Source: Molossus alvarezi
Lineage: Eukaryota; Chordata; Mammalia; Chiroptera; Molossidae
Reading direction: 5' to 3'
NCBI GenBank assembly: GCA_037176705.1
Contig: CM073888.1
Coordinates: 44,832,810-44,896,809, forward strand
DNA length: 64,000 nt
The notes below the pieces were generated by a model, which was not told the origin of the DNA, did not search any database, and was given only the letters and a program-made list of their open reading frames with translations. Positions 9,849 through 20,959 of the stretch are shown piece by piece. Position numbers and translations under genes: made by a program. How positions within the stretch are numbered: the first letter of the stretch is position 1; each line of letters opens with the position of its first letter.

Positions 9849-10011
9849 AAAAAAAAAAAAATTGATTTGAGAGAGAAACATCAATTTTTGTTATTCCACT
9901 TATTTGTGCATTCATTGGTTGACCCTTGTATGTGCCTTGACTTGGGATCAAACCCCACAACCTTGGTGTATCTGGACAACACTCTAACCAAGTGAGCTAG
10001 CCGGACAGGGC
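9849..10011 (-). mobile_element. SINE-D (older tRNA-derived SINE)
   Basis: The element contains ccacttatttgtgcattcat and tggttgacccttgtatgtgc, ending in the tRNA-head complement agtgagctagccggacaggg. Similar copies occur at 42413 and 62290. The flanks actctcactt and actcacactt look like a degraded TSD. Confidence 0.8.
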
Positions 10012-10024
10012 CCCACTCACACTT

Positions 10025-10252
10025 AAAAAAAATATATATATATATATATATATATATTTATTGATTTTAAGAGAGAGAGAGAAAGAGAAAGGGAGAGGGA
10101 GAGAGAGAAACATTGATTGGCTGCTCCCAGCATGCCCCCTACTGGGGATTGAGCCTACAACCTGGGCATGTGTTCTGAATGGGAATCAAACTGCTGGTGA
10201 CCTTTTGTTGCATGGAATGATGCTCAACCAACTGAGCTACACCAGCCAGGGC
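10025..10252 (-). mobile_element. Ves-type SINE with TA-rich tail
   Basis: The A-rich tail complement is expanded into a (TA)n tract at 10032-10058, followed by the GA-rich body and head complement (gagctacaccagccagggc). The TSD cactcacactt lies just before the tail and again at 10255-10265. Confidence 0.9.
10032..10058. repeat. (TA)n microsatellite
   Basis: Uninterrupted TA dinucleotides lie within the tail of the adjoining SINE, probably expanded after insertion. Confidence 0.9.
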
Positions 10253-10529
10253 TTCACTCACACTTTTGAAAAAGTTATACTGAAGAATAATTGAATAAGG
10301 CAGGACTGAGAGACTCCACATAATAGGCTTCAAGTTCACCCTATGGGTTCTCCCCTTACTGCAATTGAAATATTTTTGTGGCTCTGTTTGGTTCTGTCTT
10401 ACTGCTAGAATCAACAGTAATGAGTTACACTACTGTATTGAGTGTTTCCATTAGAAGTTTTGGTGATGGTATAGATGTTTCACAATATCAAAAGTATTTT
10501 GGCTGTACTGACTTTTAAACCCCTAGATT

Positions 10530-11805
10530 ATTATTATTTTTTCCATTTCCAGTTTTGTTTATTTGGGTCCTCTCATTTCTTGATAAGTCCGGTTAAAGTT
10601 TATCAATTTTGTCTTTTCAAAGAACCTGGTTTCACTGATAATTTGTAATTTCTTTTAGGCTCTGTTGTTTCTTTATTTTTTTCCTTATACTCACTTTGGA
10701 CTTTGTTCTTTTTCTGGTTCCTTTAGGTATTAGGATAGATTGTTTGAGATTTTTCTTGTTTCTTGAGTTAGGCAATACGTTTTACTCTTAGAATTGCTTT
10801 GGCTCTGTCCCATCGATTTTTGGGTTGTGTTTTCCTTTTTATTTGTCTCAAGGTATCTTTTGATTTCTTCCTTGATCTTTTTGTTATTCCATTGATTGTT
10901 TAGTATCATGTTATTTAGCCTCCATGTGTATGTGTTTTTCAGTTTCGTTTCCTTGTTATTAATTTCTAGATTTATACCATTGTGATTGGAGAAGATGCTT
11001 GATATGATTTCAGTCTTCTTAAATTTGTTGAGACTTGTTTTGTGGCCTAACATGTGTTCTGTTCTGGAAAATGTTCCATGCACTCTTGAAAAGAATGTAT
11101 ATTCTGATTTGGAGTGAAGTGTTCTAAAAATAGATATTAAATGTATCCCATCTAATATGTCATTTAAGGCCACTGTTTCCTTGCTGATTTTCTGTCTGGA
11201 TGCTACCTGTTGACGTTAATGGTGTGTTAAAGTTCCCTACGATGACTGTTACTATCAATCTCTTCCTTTTGCCCGTCATTATTTGCTTTGTATATTGAGG
11301 TGCTTCTACATTGGATGCATAAATGTTTACAAGGATTATAGCCTCTTGTTGGTTTGATCTCTTTATTATTATGAAATATGCTTCTTTGTCTCTTGTTACA
11401 TATAGCCTTTTTTTTTTTTTTATCCTCACCCAAGGACATTTTTGCATTTTATCTTCAGATAGAACGGGAGGGAGAGAAGGAGGAAAAAAGAAAGAGAAAC
11501 ATCAATGTGAGAGAGACACATCAAGTGGTTGCCACCCACATGACCCCAGTCGGGGCCGGGGACAAACCACAACCGAGGCACGTGCCCTTAGCAGGAACCA
11601 AACCCGGGACTCTGACCCGTGGGCTGACACTCTAACCGCTGAGCCAAACTGCCAGGGCTAGCCTTGGTTTAAAATCTGTTTTGTCAGGTATAAGTGTTGC
11701 TACTCCAGCTTATTGTTATTGTTGTTTCTATTTGCATGAAATAACTTTTTTCATCCCTTTATTCTCAGTTTGTGTCTTTTGTTTTGAAATGGGTTCGTGT
11801 CTATA
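10530..11805 (-). pseudogene. Truncated L1 ORF2 (endonuclease region)
   Basis: Minus-strand frames carry diagnostic L1 ORF2 endonuclease segments. The stretch at 11160-11447 contains VNIYASNVEAPQY and GNFNTPLT, and the stretch at 10730-11173 contains TFFSRVHGTFSRTEH, GHKTSLNKFKKTEIISSIF and TWRLNNMILNNQW. These match the middle and end of the apurinic/apyrimidinic endonuclease-like domain, which nicks target DNA during retrotransposition. The upstream part of the same domain continues past an inserted SINE at 11660-11805. Stops and frameshifts break the frame, and the reverse-transcriptase domain is missing, so the copy is dead. It is a LINE relic, not a host gene. Confidence 0.92.
11410..11658 (-). 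mobile_element. SINE-A (A2 tail) inside L1
   Basis: The copy reads atcctcacccaaggacattt at its 3' side and ends at gctgagccaaactgccaggg. The TSD tagcctt lies at 11403-11409 and 11659-11665. It interrupts the L1 endonuclease sequence, so it is younger than that L1. Confidence 0.93.
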
Positions 11806-11893
11806 TTATCGAATGTAAACATTCCCAACAGTCCTTTTGCCTGGTGCATGGTGATGTGCACATCTCATCTCTGTCTGTAATATTCTGTTTTTG

Positions 11894-12131
11894 TTTTTTT
11901 TTTAATCCTCACCTGAAGACATTTTTTCCATTTTTTGTTCAGATAGAGTGGGAGGGAGAGAGAGAGAGCAACATCGACGTGAAAGGGACACATCGATTGG
12001 TTGCCACCCGCACGACCAACCAGGGCCGGGGACAAACTGCAACCGAGGTACGTGCCCTTAGCGGGAACCGAACCCAGGTCTCTCTGGACCACAGGCCGAC
12101 GCTCTAACCGCTGAGCCAAACCAGCCAGGGC
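11894..12131 (-). mobile_element. SINE-A (A1 tail)
   Basis: The copy is nearly full-length, running from taatcctcacctgaagacat to ctgagccaaaccagccaggg. The repeat (a/t)atattctgttttt flanks it at about 11880-11893 and 12136-12149. Confidence 0.93.
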
Positions 12132-12149
12132 TGTTATATTCTGTTTTTA

Positions 12150-12768
12150 CATAGTATTGATCTATTGGAATTTTGTGTTTGTGTGAGCAAGACTCACAAA
12201 GACTCACTCCTTTACCTGAATTTCAAAAGAAAATTAGTCACCAGTGTCATATATCGTCATATAGGAACAATACACTCTTTACTCTGTTTTTTTCTTCTGG
12301 CAAACGCGGAAGATTTGGAAGTATTTGGAAAGCAGTGACACAAAATATTTATGAAAAGAAAAGCTAAAAATATCTAATAATGTGGTTATTCTTCTTAGAC
12401 TTCCTTTGGCAGTCAGTGCCTGTCATAACTGTAAACATTCATTTTCTGGGAGGAAAAAATGAGGCTGATCAAATGCTTTGTACTGTGGCTTGATCACCAG
12501 CTCTTCTTAGCCCTGAGCAAGCAGCTCCTGCTTACCCCCAACTCCCACATGAAGTGGCTGCCTTTTCATAAAGGCCCCAGTTTGAGGCTTGCTTTCCACT
12601 TCTAATTTGGCCCAAGGCCGTTAGCTAGCTGGCCCCTCTTCAGCAGGGATGGTGAAAAGACCCAAATGGGACATATGATAGCTGCATGCAGAGGACCTGC
12701 TCATTGAATTGACATCTCTTAGCTGACTTAGCCTGTTTGCATCCTTGTCTCATTGAAGAGCTAATATA
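12150..12768. other. Intronic stretch, nothing recognised
   Basis: No gene or repeat family is recognised. The longest frame, 12173-12367, has no family resemblance. Confidence 0.5.
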
Positions 12769-12894
12769 CAGGGGTGGGGAACAGTAGGTTTACAGTTGTG
12801 AGTACGTGAAACAGTTTATTCTTGTATTATTATTTATTAATTATTGCATTATTTTCCATGTGAACAACTGTGAACCTACTTTTGCCCACCCTTG
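12769..12894. mobile_element. Mariner-like MITE (about 126 bp)
   Basis: The first 30 or so bases (caggggtggggaacagtagg then tttacagttgt) are an imperfect inverted copy of the last 30 (acaactgtgaacctactttt then gcccacccttg). The element follows a TA dinucleotide, the mariner target. The interior is AT-rich (tattattatttattaattat) with no coding capacity, as in non-autonomous Tc1/mariner derivatives. The family name is not certain. Confidence 0.8.
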
Positions 12895-13225
12895 TCTATT
12901 GCCTAAAAGGAGGTCTTATTTTTGGTAAGCAAACATTGCCTGTATTACAGGGCCCAGCTATTTCATGCAACAACTTTTAAATAAAAGCGCATAATGTGGA
13001 GTCATGTCAGCTTCATCTTGGTTCCTTTTGGGATCCAAGTAATTCCCCATCACAGAACTTGGGCCTGAAATTGCTTCCCTCACTTTCCCTTCACATGTCA
13101 ACTGACACGGCACCTCGGAGAACTCTTCATAGACCACCAGTCCAAGTAGGCCCCCCTTGCCTTGTCATGCCCTCGGCTCTTTTCCTTCATAGCAAAAATT
13201 ATAATGTGTTATATTTTCTTCTCTT

Positions 13226-13441
13226 TTTAAAAATGTTTTTATTGATTTTTTTTCAGAGAGAGGGGGAGGGAGAGAGAGATAGAAACATCAATGTGAGAGA
13301 GAAACATCGATCAGCTGCCTTCTGCACGCCCCCTACTGGGGATCAAGCCCGCAATCCAGGCATGTGCCCTGACCAGGAATCGAACCAGGACCTCTCAGTC
13401 CATGGGACAACACTCAATCCACTTAGCCACACTGGCCAGGC
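13226..13441 (-). mobile_element. Ves-type SINE
   Basis: The tail complement taaaaatgtttttattgatt, body gaaacatcgatcagctgcct and head complement agccacactggccaggc are intact. A short TSD, tattttctt, lies on both sides. Confidence 0.92.
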
Positions 13442-13724
13442 TTTATTTTCTTTAATGAGGGTTAAGACTAGCATGTTTATACCAACACATAAAATAAATG
13501 CCCAGTCCTTAGTAGGTAAATGAAAGCCTACTCCTTATTCAGAGTACTTGGTACTCTTAATTTTCCTTTGTATGCAAATGTACACAATTTTCCGCCTGCC
13601 CCCATGAGTATCCACAGTATCTTACATGTAGTAGTCATTTAAAAATGGGCGATATAGTTGATGTTATTACTAGTTAGATATAAATCATTTTGTATATTTC
13701 CCCCTTATTTTAAGAAAGCCCATC

Positions 13725-13840
13725 ATTCATTCGGGCATTCAACGATTTATTGAGTCTTTACTTTGTGCCCCACACATGTGGGCTTGGCCCTGGGGATAGA
13801 GCAGTGGACAAAACGAAGTTCTGGCCTCATTTAGTAATAT
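13725..13840 (-). repeat. L2 3' end fragment
   Basis: The order attcattcgggcattcaacg, tttattgagtctttactttg, ggccctggggatagagcagt and aaaacgaagttctggcc matches the reverse complement of the L2 3' end. Confidence 0.68.
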
Positions 13841-14582
13841 TTTTTTGAAGAGCTCATTTAAACAGACAGTACATCTCTCTAATTTTCCTGTAAGGAGCTT
13901 GTTCCTTTAGTGTAAAGGAAGCTTTGCACTGTTCAGTTTTTCAGGAGCACACCCCTTGAGTAAAGTGTGGTGTGGAAAGGTAGGCTGAGAAGTGTATCCC
14001 TGAAAGACTAGTCACTTCCCCGTTGACACCTGTCCTAAAATTGTAAATGACTGTGGTCCAGCAGACATAATCATGCCCAAGGACATAAAATGCATTCAAC
14101 AGAGTTTAATAAGTCTGAGCAGAATTTACCCAACTTTTGAACGAGGTTAACTGTCCAGGTTACTCTTAGTTAGTTCTGGTTTGGCTATCAGTGGCTAGTC
14201 AAATAGTTTTGTTTACTTGTTATTTATTTATTTATTTTTTAGTGGAGAGGGCCAGAGATGCACTAAGAAGGATGTCAGAGTTCATAAAAAATGGCCAAAA
14301 TGTGAAATACATGTAAAAATGTTATAAGTGATTCTGAAATAGAAGTGACCATCGTGCTACCGCTGTGCTGTCCGGTACGGTGGATGCTAGCACGCGTGGC
14401 GCTTGTGCACTTGAAGTGTGGCTGGCTTGAACGCAGGGGTGTGCTGTAAGTTCGAAATACACACTGGATTTCCAAGATGAAGGAGAATATACAGTGTATC
14501 ACAATAATTTTTAAATATTGATTATATGTTGAAATGATAATATTTTGGCTATATTGAGTTAAATTAATTTTTACCTGCTTTT

Positions 14583-14820
14583 TTAAAAATCCTCACTTGA
14601 AGATATTTTTCCATTGAGTTTTTGTTGTTGTTGTTGTTGTTGTTTAGATAGAGTGTGAGGGAGGAGAGGGAGAGAGAGAGAGAAAGAAACATTGATGTGA
14701 GAGAGACACATCAATTGGTTGCCTCCCACACCTTGGGGATTGAGATATGTGCCCTTGACCTGGAGTCGAACTTGAGACTCTTTGGTTGAAGGCCAATGCT
14801 GTAACTGCTAAGCCAAACGA
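14583..14820 (-). mobile_element. SINE-A, diverged
   Basis: The copy reads aaatcctcacttgaagatat, has a (GTT)n expansion at about 14622-14643, and a degraded head complement ctaagccaaacgaacc. The target repeats acctgctttttt and acctgtttattt flank it. This is the oldest of the three SINEs in the transposon, judging by divergence. Confidence 0.85.
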
Positions 14821-14832
14821 ACCTGTTTATTT

Positions 14833-15101
14833 TTTTATTTTATTTTATTATTATTATTTTTTATCTTCACCCGAGGACATTTTTGCATTTATCTTCAGAT
14901 AGAATGGGAGGGAGGGAGGGAGGAAGAGAGAGAGAGAAACATTGATGTGAGAGAGACACATCGACTGGTCGCCACCCACATGACCCCAACAGGGGCCAGG
15001 GACAAACTGCAACCGAGGTACGTGCCCTTAGGGGGAACTGAACCCAGGACTTTCTGGTTCTCAGGCCAGTGCTCTAACCGCTGAGCCAAACCGGCCAGGG
15101 C
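14833..15101 (-). mobile_element. SINE-A (A2 tail)
   Basis: The copy is well preserved, from atcttcacccgaggacattt to ctgagccaaaccggccaggg. It has a long T/A-rich tail complement at 14833-14866 and is followed almost immediately by a Ves SINE in the same orientation. Confidence 0.92.
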
Positions 15102-15117
15102 TTTTTATTTTATTTTT

Positions 15118-15329
15118 TTTAAACATGTTTTATTGATTTTAAAGAGAGAGGAAGGGAGAGGGAGAGAGAGAAACATCAGTGTGAGAGAGAAACATCTATC
15201 TGCTGCCTCCTGCATGCCCCCTACTGGGGATCAAGCCCAAAACCCAGGCATGTGCCCTGACGAGGAATGGTACCGGGACCTCTCAGTCCATGGGACTAAG
15301 CTCAGTCCACTGAACCATACCAGCCAGGC
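15118..15329 (-). mobile_element. Ves-type SINE
   Basis: The body tgttttattgattttaaaga through ctgctgcctcctgcatgccc to gaaccataccagccaggc is complete. The repeat acctgtttat follows at 15333 and matches the one at 14822 before the neighbouring SINE-A. Confidence 0.92.
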
Positions 15330-15454
15330 ATGACCTGTTTATATTTTAATGTAACTATTGGAAAATTAGAAATTGCAAAGGTGACTCACGTTATATTTCT
15401 GTTGGACAACAGTTTGCTAAAGCAGAGCTGCTAGCCTTTGCTATTAGGGGTTTC

Positions 15455-15637
15455 AGTTGGGTGGGGAACCTTTTTTTCTGCCAAGGGCTATTTGGACATT
15501 CATAACATCATTCTCGGGCCATACAAAATTATCAACTTAAAAATTAGTCTGTGGTCAGGCTAATTTGGTGAGGCGTGTAATGTTAGCTGGTATTGATTTG
15601 AGGGCCTTCTGCAGGAGTCGGACACTCCCCACCCCTG
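15455..15637. mobile_element. Putative hAT-type MITE
   Basis: The left end cagttgggtggggaacct and the right end cactccccacccctg are imperfect inverted repeats. The interior contains ttctgccaagggctatttgg and cgggccatacaaaattatca, a pattern I associate with hAT-type non-autonomous elements of mammals. No clean 8-bp TSD is visible. Confidence 0.5.
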
Positions 15638-16149
15638 GATGGGTGCAGGTGGCTGGCTGGCTGGAGGGGAGTGTGCTGGGTTGGCTTTTCTTTGTGAAGG
15701 GGAGCTTACCCTTCACCGTTGGAAAGAGTTTCTTGGATCACACATAACAACATTTTGGAGTTGTGAAACGTGTGTGGAAGAACTTCTTTCTATCCTACAT
15801 TCAAACTGCAACTTCTCCCTTAGTTTACAGAGAATAGGGCTCATTATGTCATGGAGTATTAAAACAGCAAGAGGACTATGCATTTTATGGCCTGTAATTG
15901 CTTACTGCTGCTACATGATTCAGTCAGCTAAGAATAATTTAGTAATTATATAGTGCAGCACTCAGTTCCTTTTCCAGATGCTAAACAAAGTGAGATAATT
16001 AGAGAACGAAAAAGGATGAATTTGGGAATTGGAGACCAGAAGAATAGATTTAGAAGATCTTGGATTTAAGAGATTTAGAATGTAATCAGCAAAGTATTTT
16101 CATGAAATTAATACCAGTTGATGTGTGTGTGTTAAGATTATGAAGATGG
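15638..16149. other. Intronic stretch, nothing recognised
   Basis: The overlapping frames at 15565-15953 have no recognisable domain and share sequence with the adjacent transposon. Confidence 0.5.
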
Positions 16150-16280
16150 TTGTCTAAATTGATTTCCCAAGTGTCTGTTGAATACCCCACATTGTGCAGA
16201 CCGGTGCTAGGGATTTGGGGAACAACACAGATGGAAACCTGTTCTCAGGGAGTTTAGTTAGTAGTCTGTATAGATCATCT
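16150..16280 (-). repeat. L2 3' end fragment
   Basis: The sequence gtctgttgaataccccacat, gaccggtgctagggatttgg and gttctcagggagtttagtta follows the reverse-complement L2 3' end pattern. Confidence 0.62.
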
Positions 16281-16624
16281 CATCTGTTGTAAAGAGCAAG
16301 ATCTTAGTTGGATATTTGCTCCCATCTTTTTTGCTAAAAATTTAAGTAATTATTTAGTAATATGCTAAAAAAAACGGAGTAATTTCTCATAAGCATGCCC
16401 TCCCCACCCCCCCGAAGGACTGGAAGCTTTGAGTTTTATGGATGGTTAAGCAATATGTTCTTAAATTTTTTTCTTAATAACAAGAGTGCTATAAAAATCA
16501 CATCACAGAGTTTGGGGGGAAATGGTCTATTATCTTACTGTCGTAATCCAAGTATAATTTTGTGGCATTGTTTCCTGTTTTTTTTCCCTCTGTCTGTTTT
16601 ATATGTGTATAATCGTACTGTACT

Positions 16625-17200
16625 GGTATTTACACACTGATATACCTAATAACATATAACAAAATTTGCCTCCTAACCATTTTTAAGTGTATAGTTCAGC
16701 AGGGTTAAGTATATTTACATTGTTATGCATCCAGTCTCCAGAACCTTTTTTTTCATCTTGGAAAACTTCAAACTATCCATGGAACAGTTCCCCATTTCTC
16801 CCCACCCTGCTCCTGGCAACTACCATTCTACTTTCTGTTTCTGTGAGTTTGACTATTCTAGATAGCTAATATAAGTGAAATCGTATAAAGTATTAGTTTT
16901 TTGTAACTGGCTTATTTCACTCTAAGTCCATCCATGTTGTAGTATATGTGATAATTTCTTTAAGTCTGAACAATATTTCATTGTGTGCCTATAACACATT
17001 TTTATCTACTTGTCAGTCAGTGGACATTGGAGTTGCTGCCACCCTTTGGCTCTTGGAATAATGCCACTGTGAACACGGGTGTGTGCAAGTATCTTTTTGA
17101 GATCCTGCTTCAAGTCTTGCCAATACGTACCCAGCAGCGGCATTGCTGGGTCATATAGGAATGCCGTTTGTACTCTTTGAGGAATACCATAGTGATGAAT
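16625..17200 (-). mobile_element. Old L1 3' region (L1M type)
   Basis: Diagnostic blocks in reverse orientation are aagtgtatagttcagcaggg, ccccattctccc-like text, gacattggagttgctgccac and gcattgctgggtcatatagg. These correspond to the long 3' part of ancient L1M elements. The minus-strand frame at 17006-17419 includes FLYDPAMPLLGTYW, matching the extreme C-terminal part of ORF2, but it is broken. Confidence 0.82.
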
Positions 17201-17419
17201 TTGAATCCTGCTATTTAAACTTAGAATTATGAGGTGTTCCTGCATGATGTCAGCTATCATTTTCAGGTCCATGTTGTATTTTCTTGAATAGGCATTATTC
17301 CCCAAATATTGGAAAATTGGATATTTTTTATTTTTGCTACTGCACATAAAACACTCTAGTGAACATATTGAGAAGAAACCTTTTCCATTATGGGTTAATT
17401 TTTTAGGACAGATATACAA

Positions 17420-19260
17420 AATGGAGTTTTACTGAGCATGAAGGTATGACCATTTTTATGGCTCTAAAGGCCATATTTTTAACTAGTTTCATGCCCCCTT
17501 AGCTCTACTGGATATAGTCATTAGAATAGAGGGGAAAACTTTGTAGAGGTACCTCGTTATTATTTAATTTGCTTTCCTTAAATTAACAGCGAATTTAGTA
17601 TATTTTGTATTTCTAACTGGATCTTCCTCTTGGTGTGAGCATTGTTCATGCATGGTCTTGACCATGCGTCTGTTAGGTGGGCGGAAATCTTGAGAGAACA
17701 CTGCTCATGAGTCCTGCATATACATATTTAGCTCAGTAGATGCTTCCCCTTTTTTGTGGTCAGCTGAATTTCAGGTTATTTCTTTGCTTACTCTGTTTGC
17801 ACCAAAGGCACTTTACATATTCTGGCATTTTGAAATACCTTACATGTGTTTCAGACTGACGTCACTGAAACAAGGAACAAAATACTTGTTACCCTTGTAA
17901 TTATGGCACAGGAAAGGCATTGCTAAGAAAGCATCAGCGTCCCGTGAAATACGCTGTGGGATACAGAGGGTGGGGAGCTGATGTGTCTCCTACTGGGCAT
18001 GTCAGAAAAGGGCGACTGGAAGTGCCTGTTTATCTTTGAACTTCAATACATTTAGTGCCAGTTTCCCAGCCACTGCGGGGAATGAGGAGGAACCTAGGTT
18101 ATCTTCTGAATACATTAGGAAGTAGGAGAAACCACTGAAATCCCCACCTGCCAAAGAGGATCTTTATACTGTTTACTTATGAGCTTATTGTCTTCTGTTG
18201 AAAAGTTGCAAGTAGATGGACTCTGGCATCGCTGTGTACTTTCAGGCTTGCCTCTGATGGGAATAGTTGCTCAATCTCTCCTGCTCTGATTAACCCCGTC
18301 TTGCCCTGATTTAATTTGTTCCTTCTTACAGAGTCGTTTAAGTGACACTTTAAAAAGATGTAAAAAGTTATTTCCAACTTTAGATAGATTAGGAGCCCTC
18401 CTTAATCATTCTATTCTTAGACAACTCAAACTTACTCTGAAAATTTCCCCCAAATGCTTGTTTAGAGGAATATTTTTTGATATTTTGCCAGTGAAGGCAT
18501 AGAAATTTATGTGTATATAATATACTTCTCAAAGAACAAAACAAACACTGCCCCCCCCCCCCCATTATACGAAAACATAGCTGCATGAATTACGGAGGAG
18601 GAAGAATACCCACACTACACCACATGAGTTAACATTCCATAGTGTTGTACAGCTAATAGAGCATTCCAAGGGAATTAACATTCAGATGATTTCTCGGACT
18701 CTGATTTCAGTGGAACGTTGGGATGAGAAATGAGGCCGGCGGAAGTTTTATAGGGTCAGGCCTTAAGCAGATGCAGGTTGCGTGGCAGAGGTGAATTCAG
18801 GGTGCTTGACTGTAGTCAGTGATTTCCCAGCTATGGGAAAATGTAAATATTATGTAGATGGTTTAAAGAAACAATATTATTACTTTTAACCATTTAAAGT
18901 CTGTTTCTGTTTGTTTTAAACAGGTTTGTGGATTTTTTTTTTTTTTTTTTTGCCAGTTTTCCTTTGGGGGAAAGATATTGCCGTTTTAAAGCTTGCTAAA
19001 GCATGAAAGTTGCTGTCCTGCTCTCCCTGATGACGAGCTGTGGCGACAGGTGACATGGTGCAGTTGGAATGAGTGGGGCGGTGCTGCTGAGGGAGGTGGG
19101 CTTTGGTCCTTGGCTGTCCTGTTGGTCTCTGCTAGAGGAAGTTTGTTCTATAAATTGTACCCAAAGTATGATCATTCCTGCCATTTGGTGGAGAGGATTT
19201 GGAGGTAGAACATGTAGGGAAAGGGGAGTACCTGTCAAAAAGGCAAACCCAGCATCTGTA
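17420..19260. other. Long intronic stretch without gene
   Basis: A 13-C run lies at 18551-18563 and a T run at about 18930-18950. No frame shows a conserved motif, and no TSD-flanked insertion was spotted. Confidence 0.5.
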
Positions 19261-19275
19261 TCAGCAAATCAACTT

Positions 19276-19277
<2 letters not shown>

Positions 19278-19311
<34 letters not shown>

Positions 19312-19550
19312 TCCTCACCAGAGGACATTTTTCCATTTTTTGTTCAGGTAGAGTGGGAGGGAGAGAGAGGAACAGAGAGAGAGAGAGAAACATCGACGTG
19401 AAAGGAACACATCGAGTGGCTGCCACCCGCACAACCGACCAGGGCCGGGGACAAACTGCAACCGAGGTACATGCCCTTAGCGGGAACCGAACCCGGGCCT
19501 CTCCGGACCGCAGGCCGACGCTCTAACCGTTGAGCCAAACCGGCCAGGGC
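19278..19550 (-). mobile_element. SINE-A (A1 tail) with TTTA tail expansion
   Basis: The body is near consensus, from atcctcaccagaggacattt to gagccaaaccggccagggc. The tail is an expanded (TTTA)n tract at 19275-19310. The TSD tcagcaaatcaactttt lies at 19261-19277, and tcagcaaatcaacttta at 19552-19568. Confidence 0.95.
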
Positions 19551-19734
19551 CTCAGCAAATCAACTTTAAATCCATTCCCACCAGAGGTAATTCTGTACAG
19601 TTTCAAAATTAACATTACACTGGATCTTGATCTTTTGGGGTGAGGGCTAAAAACTCTCTTACTATTGAGAAAAAGAAAGGGGAACTGGATTTTGTAATGG
19701 GCTAAAAAATAAAAAAGGGTGTGTGTATTCCTTT

Positions 19735-19940
19735 TTAAAAATAAATATGTTTTTACTTATTTTTTTAGAGAGAGAGGAAGGGAGAGAGAGAAAGAAACAT
19801 CAATGTGAGAGAGAAACACTGATGGACTATGCCTCCTGCATATCCCACACTGGGAATGGAGCCCGAAACCCTGGCATGTGTCCAACCGGGAATCGAACCG
19901 GGACCTCTCAGTCCATGGCTAATCTCAATGTAATTGATTA
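19735..19940 (-). mobile_element. Ves-type SINE, head degraded
   Basis: The body atatgtttttacttattttt through gcctcctgcatatcccacac to gggacctctcagtccatggc is clear. The tRNA-head complement (gagccaca..ggccagg) is lost. Confidence 0.85.
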
Positions 19941-20955
19941 GGAAGGAGCTTCAGCCATTCCTGGATGTTTAATATTCTTTCTCATCTTTGTCTCTGATCT
20001 TTGTCTCTGTGGTGCCTTTGTTTTCTGGAAAAGGGGATATTTCCTTCCGACCAGGCCTGAGGCCATCTATCAGAGTCTTCACCAACTTCAGAATGAGCGG
20101 GCATACGAAAGTATGGTTCTTTTGCCCACTAGTTGATGTATAAATTAACACATTGTATGAAAGTTTTTTTTTCTTTTCCACTTCCTCTGTTTTCCCTCTC
20201 TTATCTGCCTCTGGCAGTAGGATTCTGGCTCCCGTTTCTGTGAGGCTGCTGGATTGACCCGTGACAAATTCTACTTCTTCCTGGGGGCTTTCCTTTTTCT
20301 TCCAGAAGGTTTAGGTCACCTGATGCTCATTGTTTAGGGACTTAGTCACTGTCTTGTTTCTGGTTTTTGTAAGATCAAATAAAATGACGTCATTTATTTG
20401 AACTGTGTAACACTCTGCAGAGGGAGATGCTATGGCTGTCAGAGCCCAGTTCCCCGCGCTGTGGCTGGCTTCCCAGCCCTCTGCCTCCCACCCACAGAGC
20501 GTCTATCTCCTCTCTGAGGGATTTCAGCCTTGTTGAACGCGTCCATAGTTCAGAAACAAGCTTGCTTATGCAAAATTTGAATGCATGCATTAAAGAAGCT
20601 CAGTGAGTCATGTGATGTGTTTGGCTGACTCTGTAAAACTGGTATGAGTGTTGGAATCTGGTGAGAAACCTCTTCCTTGGGCCATGTGAGTCCCCTGGGG
20701 TTTGCTAGTCCCTCTTCACTGCCAACCACCCTTTCCTGTGGTTGGTGTCTTACAATACATTGGTTGTCTAAAACTGGCTTTATAGTCGAAATGCCATTGT
20801 GAATATTTATAATCACTTAACAGTTTTTAAAATGTGATTGAACTGTAGTATGAATTCATATAAAGGACTTGGAATGTTATCTAGCATATGAGTACATATT
20901 CAATATAGACTGTTATTATTTCTAGTGGTATTAGCATTATTAATTAAAATAAGTT
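19941..20955. other. Intronic stretch, nothing recognised
   Basis: I see no exon-like or repeat signal that I can name. Confidence 0.5.
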
Positions 20956-20959
20956 TGGA

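Larger units (their letters stand above)
14345..15420 (+). mobile_element. Ancient DNA transposon split by three SINEs
   Basis: The left part begins near gtgctgtccggtacggtgg and contains cttgaagtgtggctggcttg and gttgaaatgataatattttg. The right part resumes at 15331 with acctgtttatattttaatg and ends at atttctgttggacaacag. The termini (ctgtccgg and its partner ttggacaac) are imperfect inverted repeats. This is a familiar mammal-wide DNA transposon, hAT- or MER-type. The exact subfamily is uncertain. Roughly 750 bp of SINE sequence sits inside. Confidence 0.65.

Noticed and set aside
12996..13523. Plus-strand frame of 175 codons
   Set aside because: Most of it is the complement strand of a Ves SINE, and the rest has no recognisable similarity.
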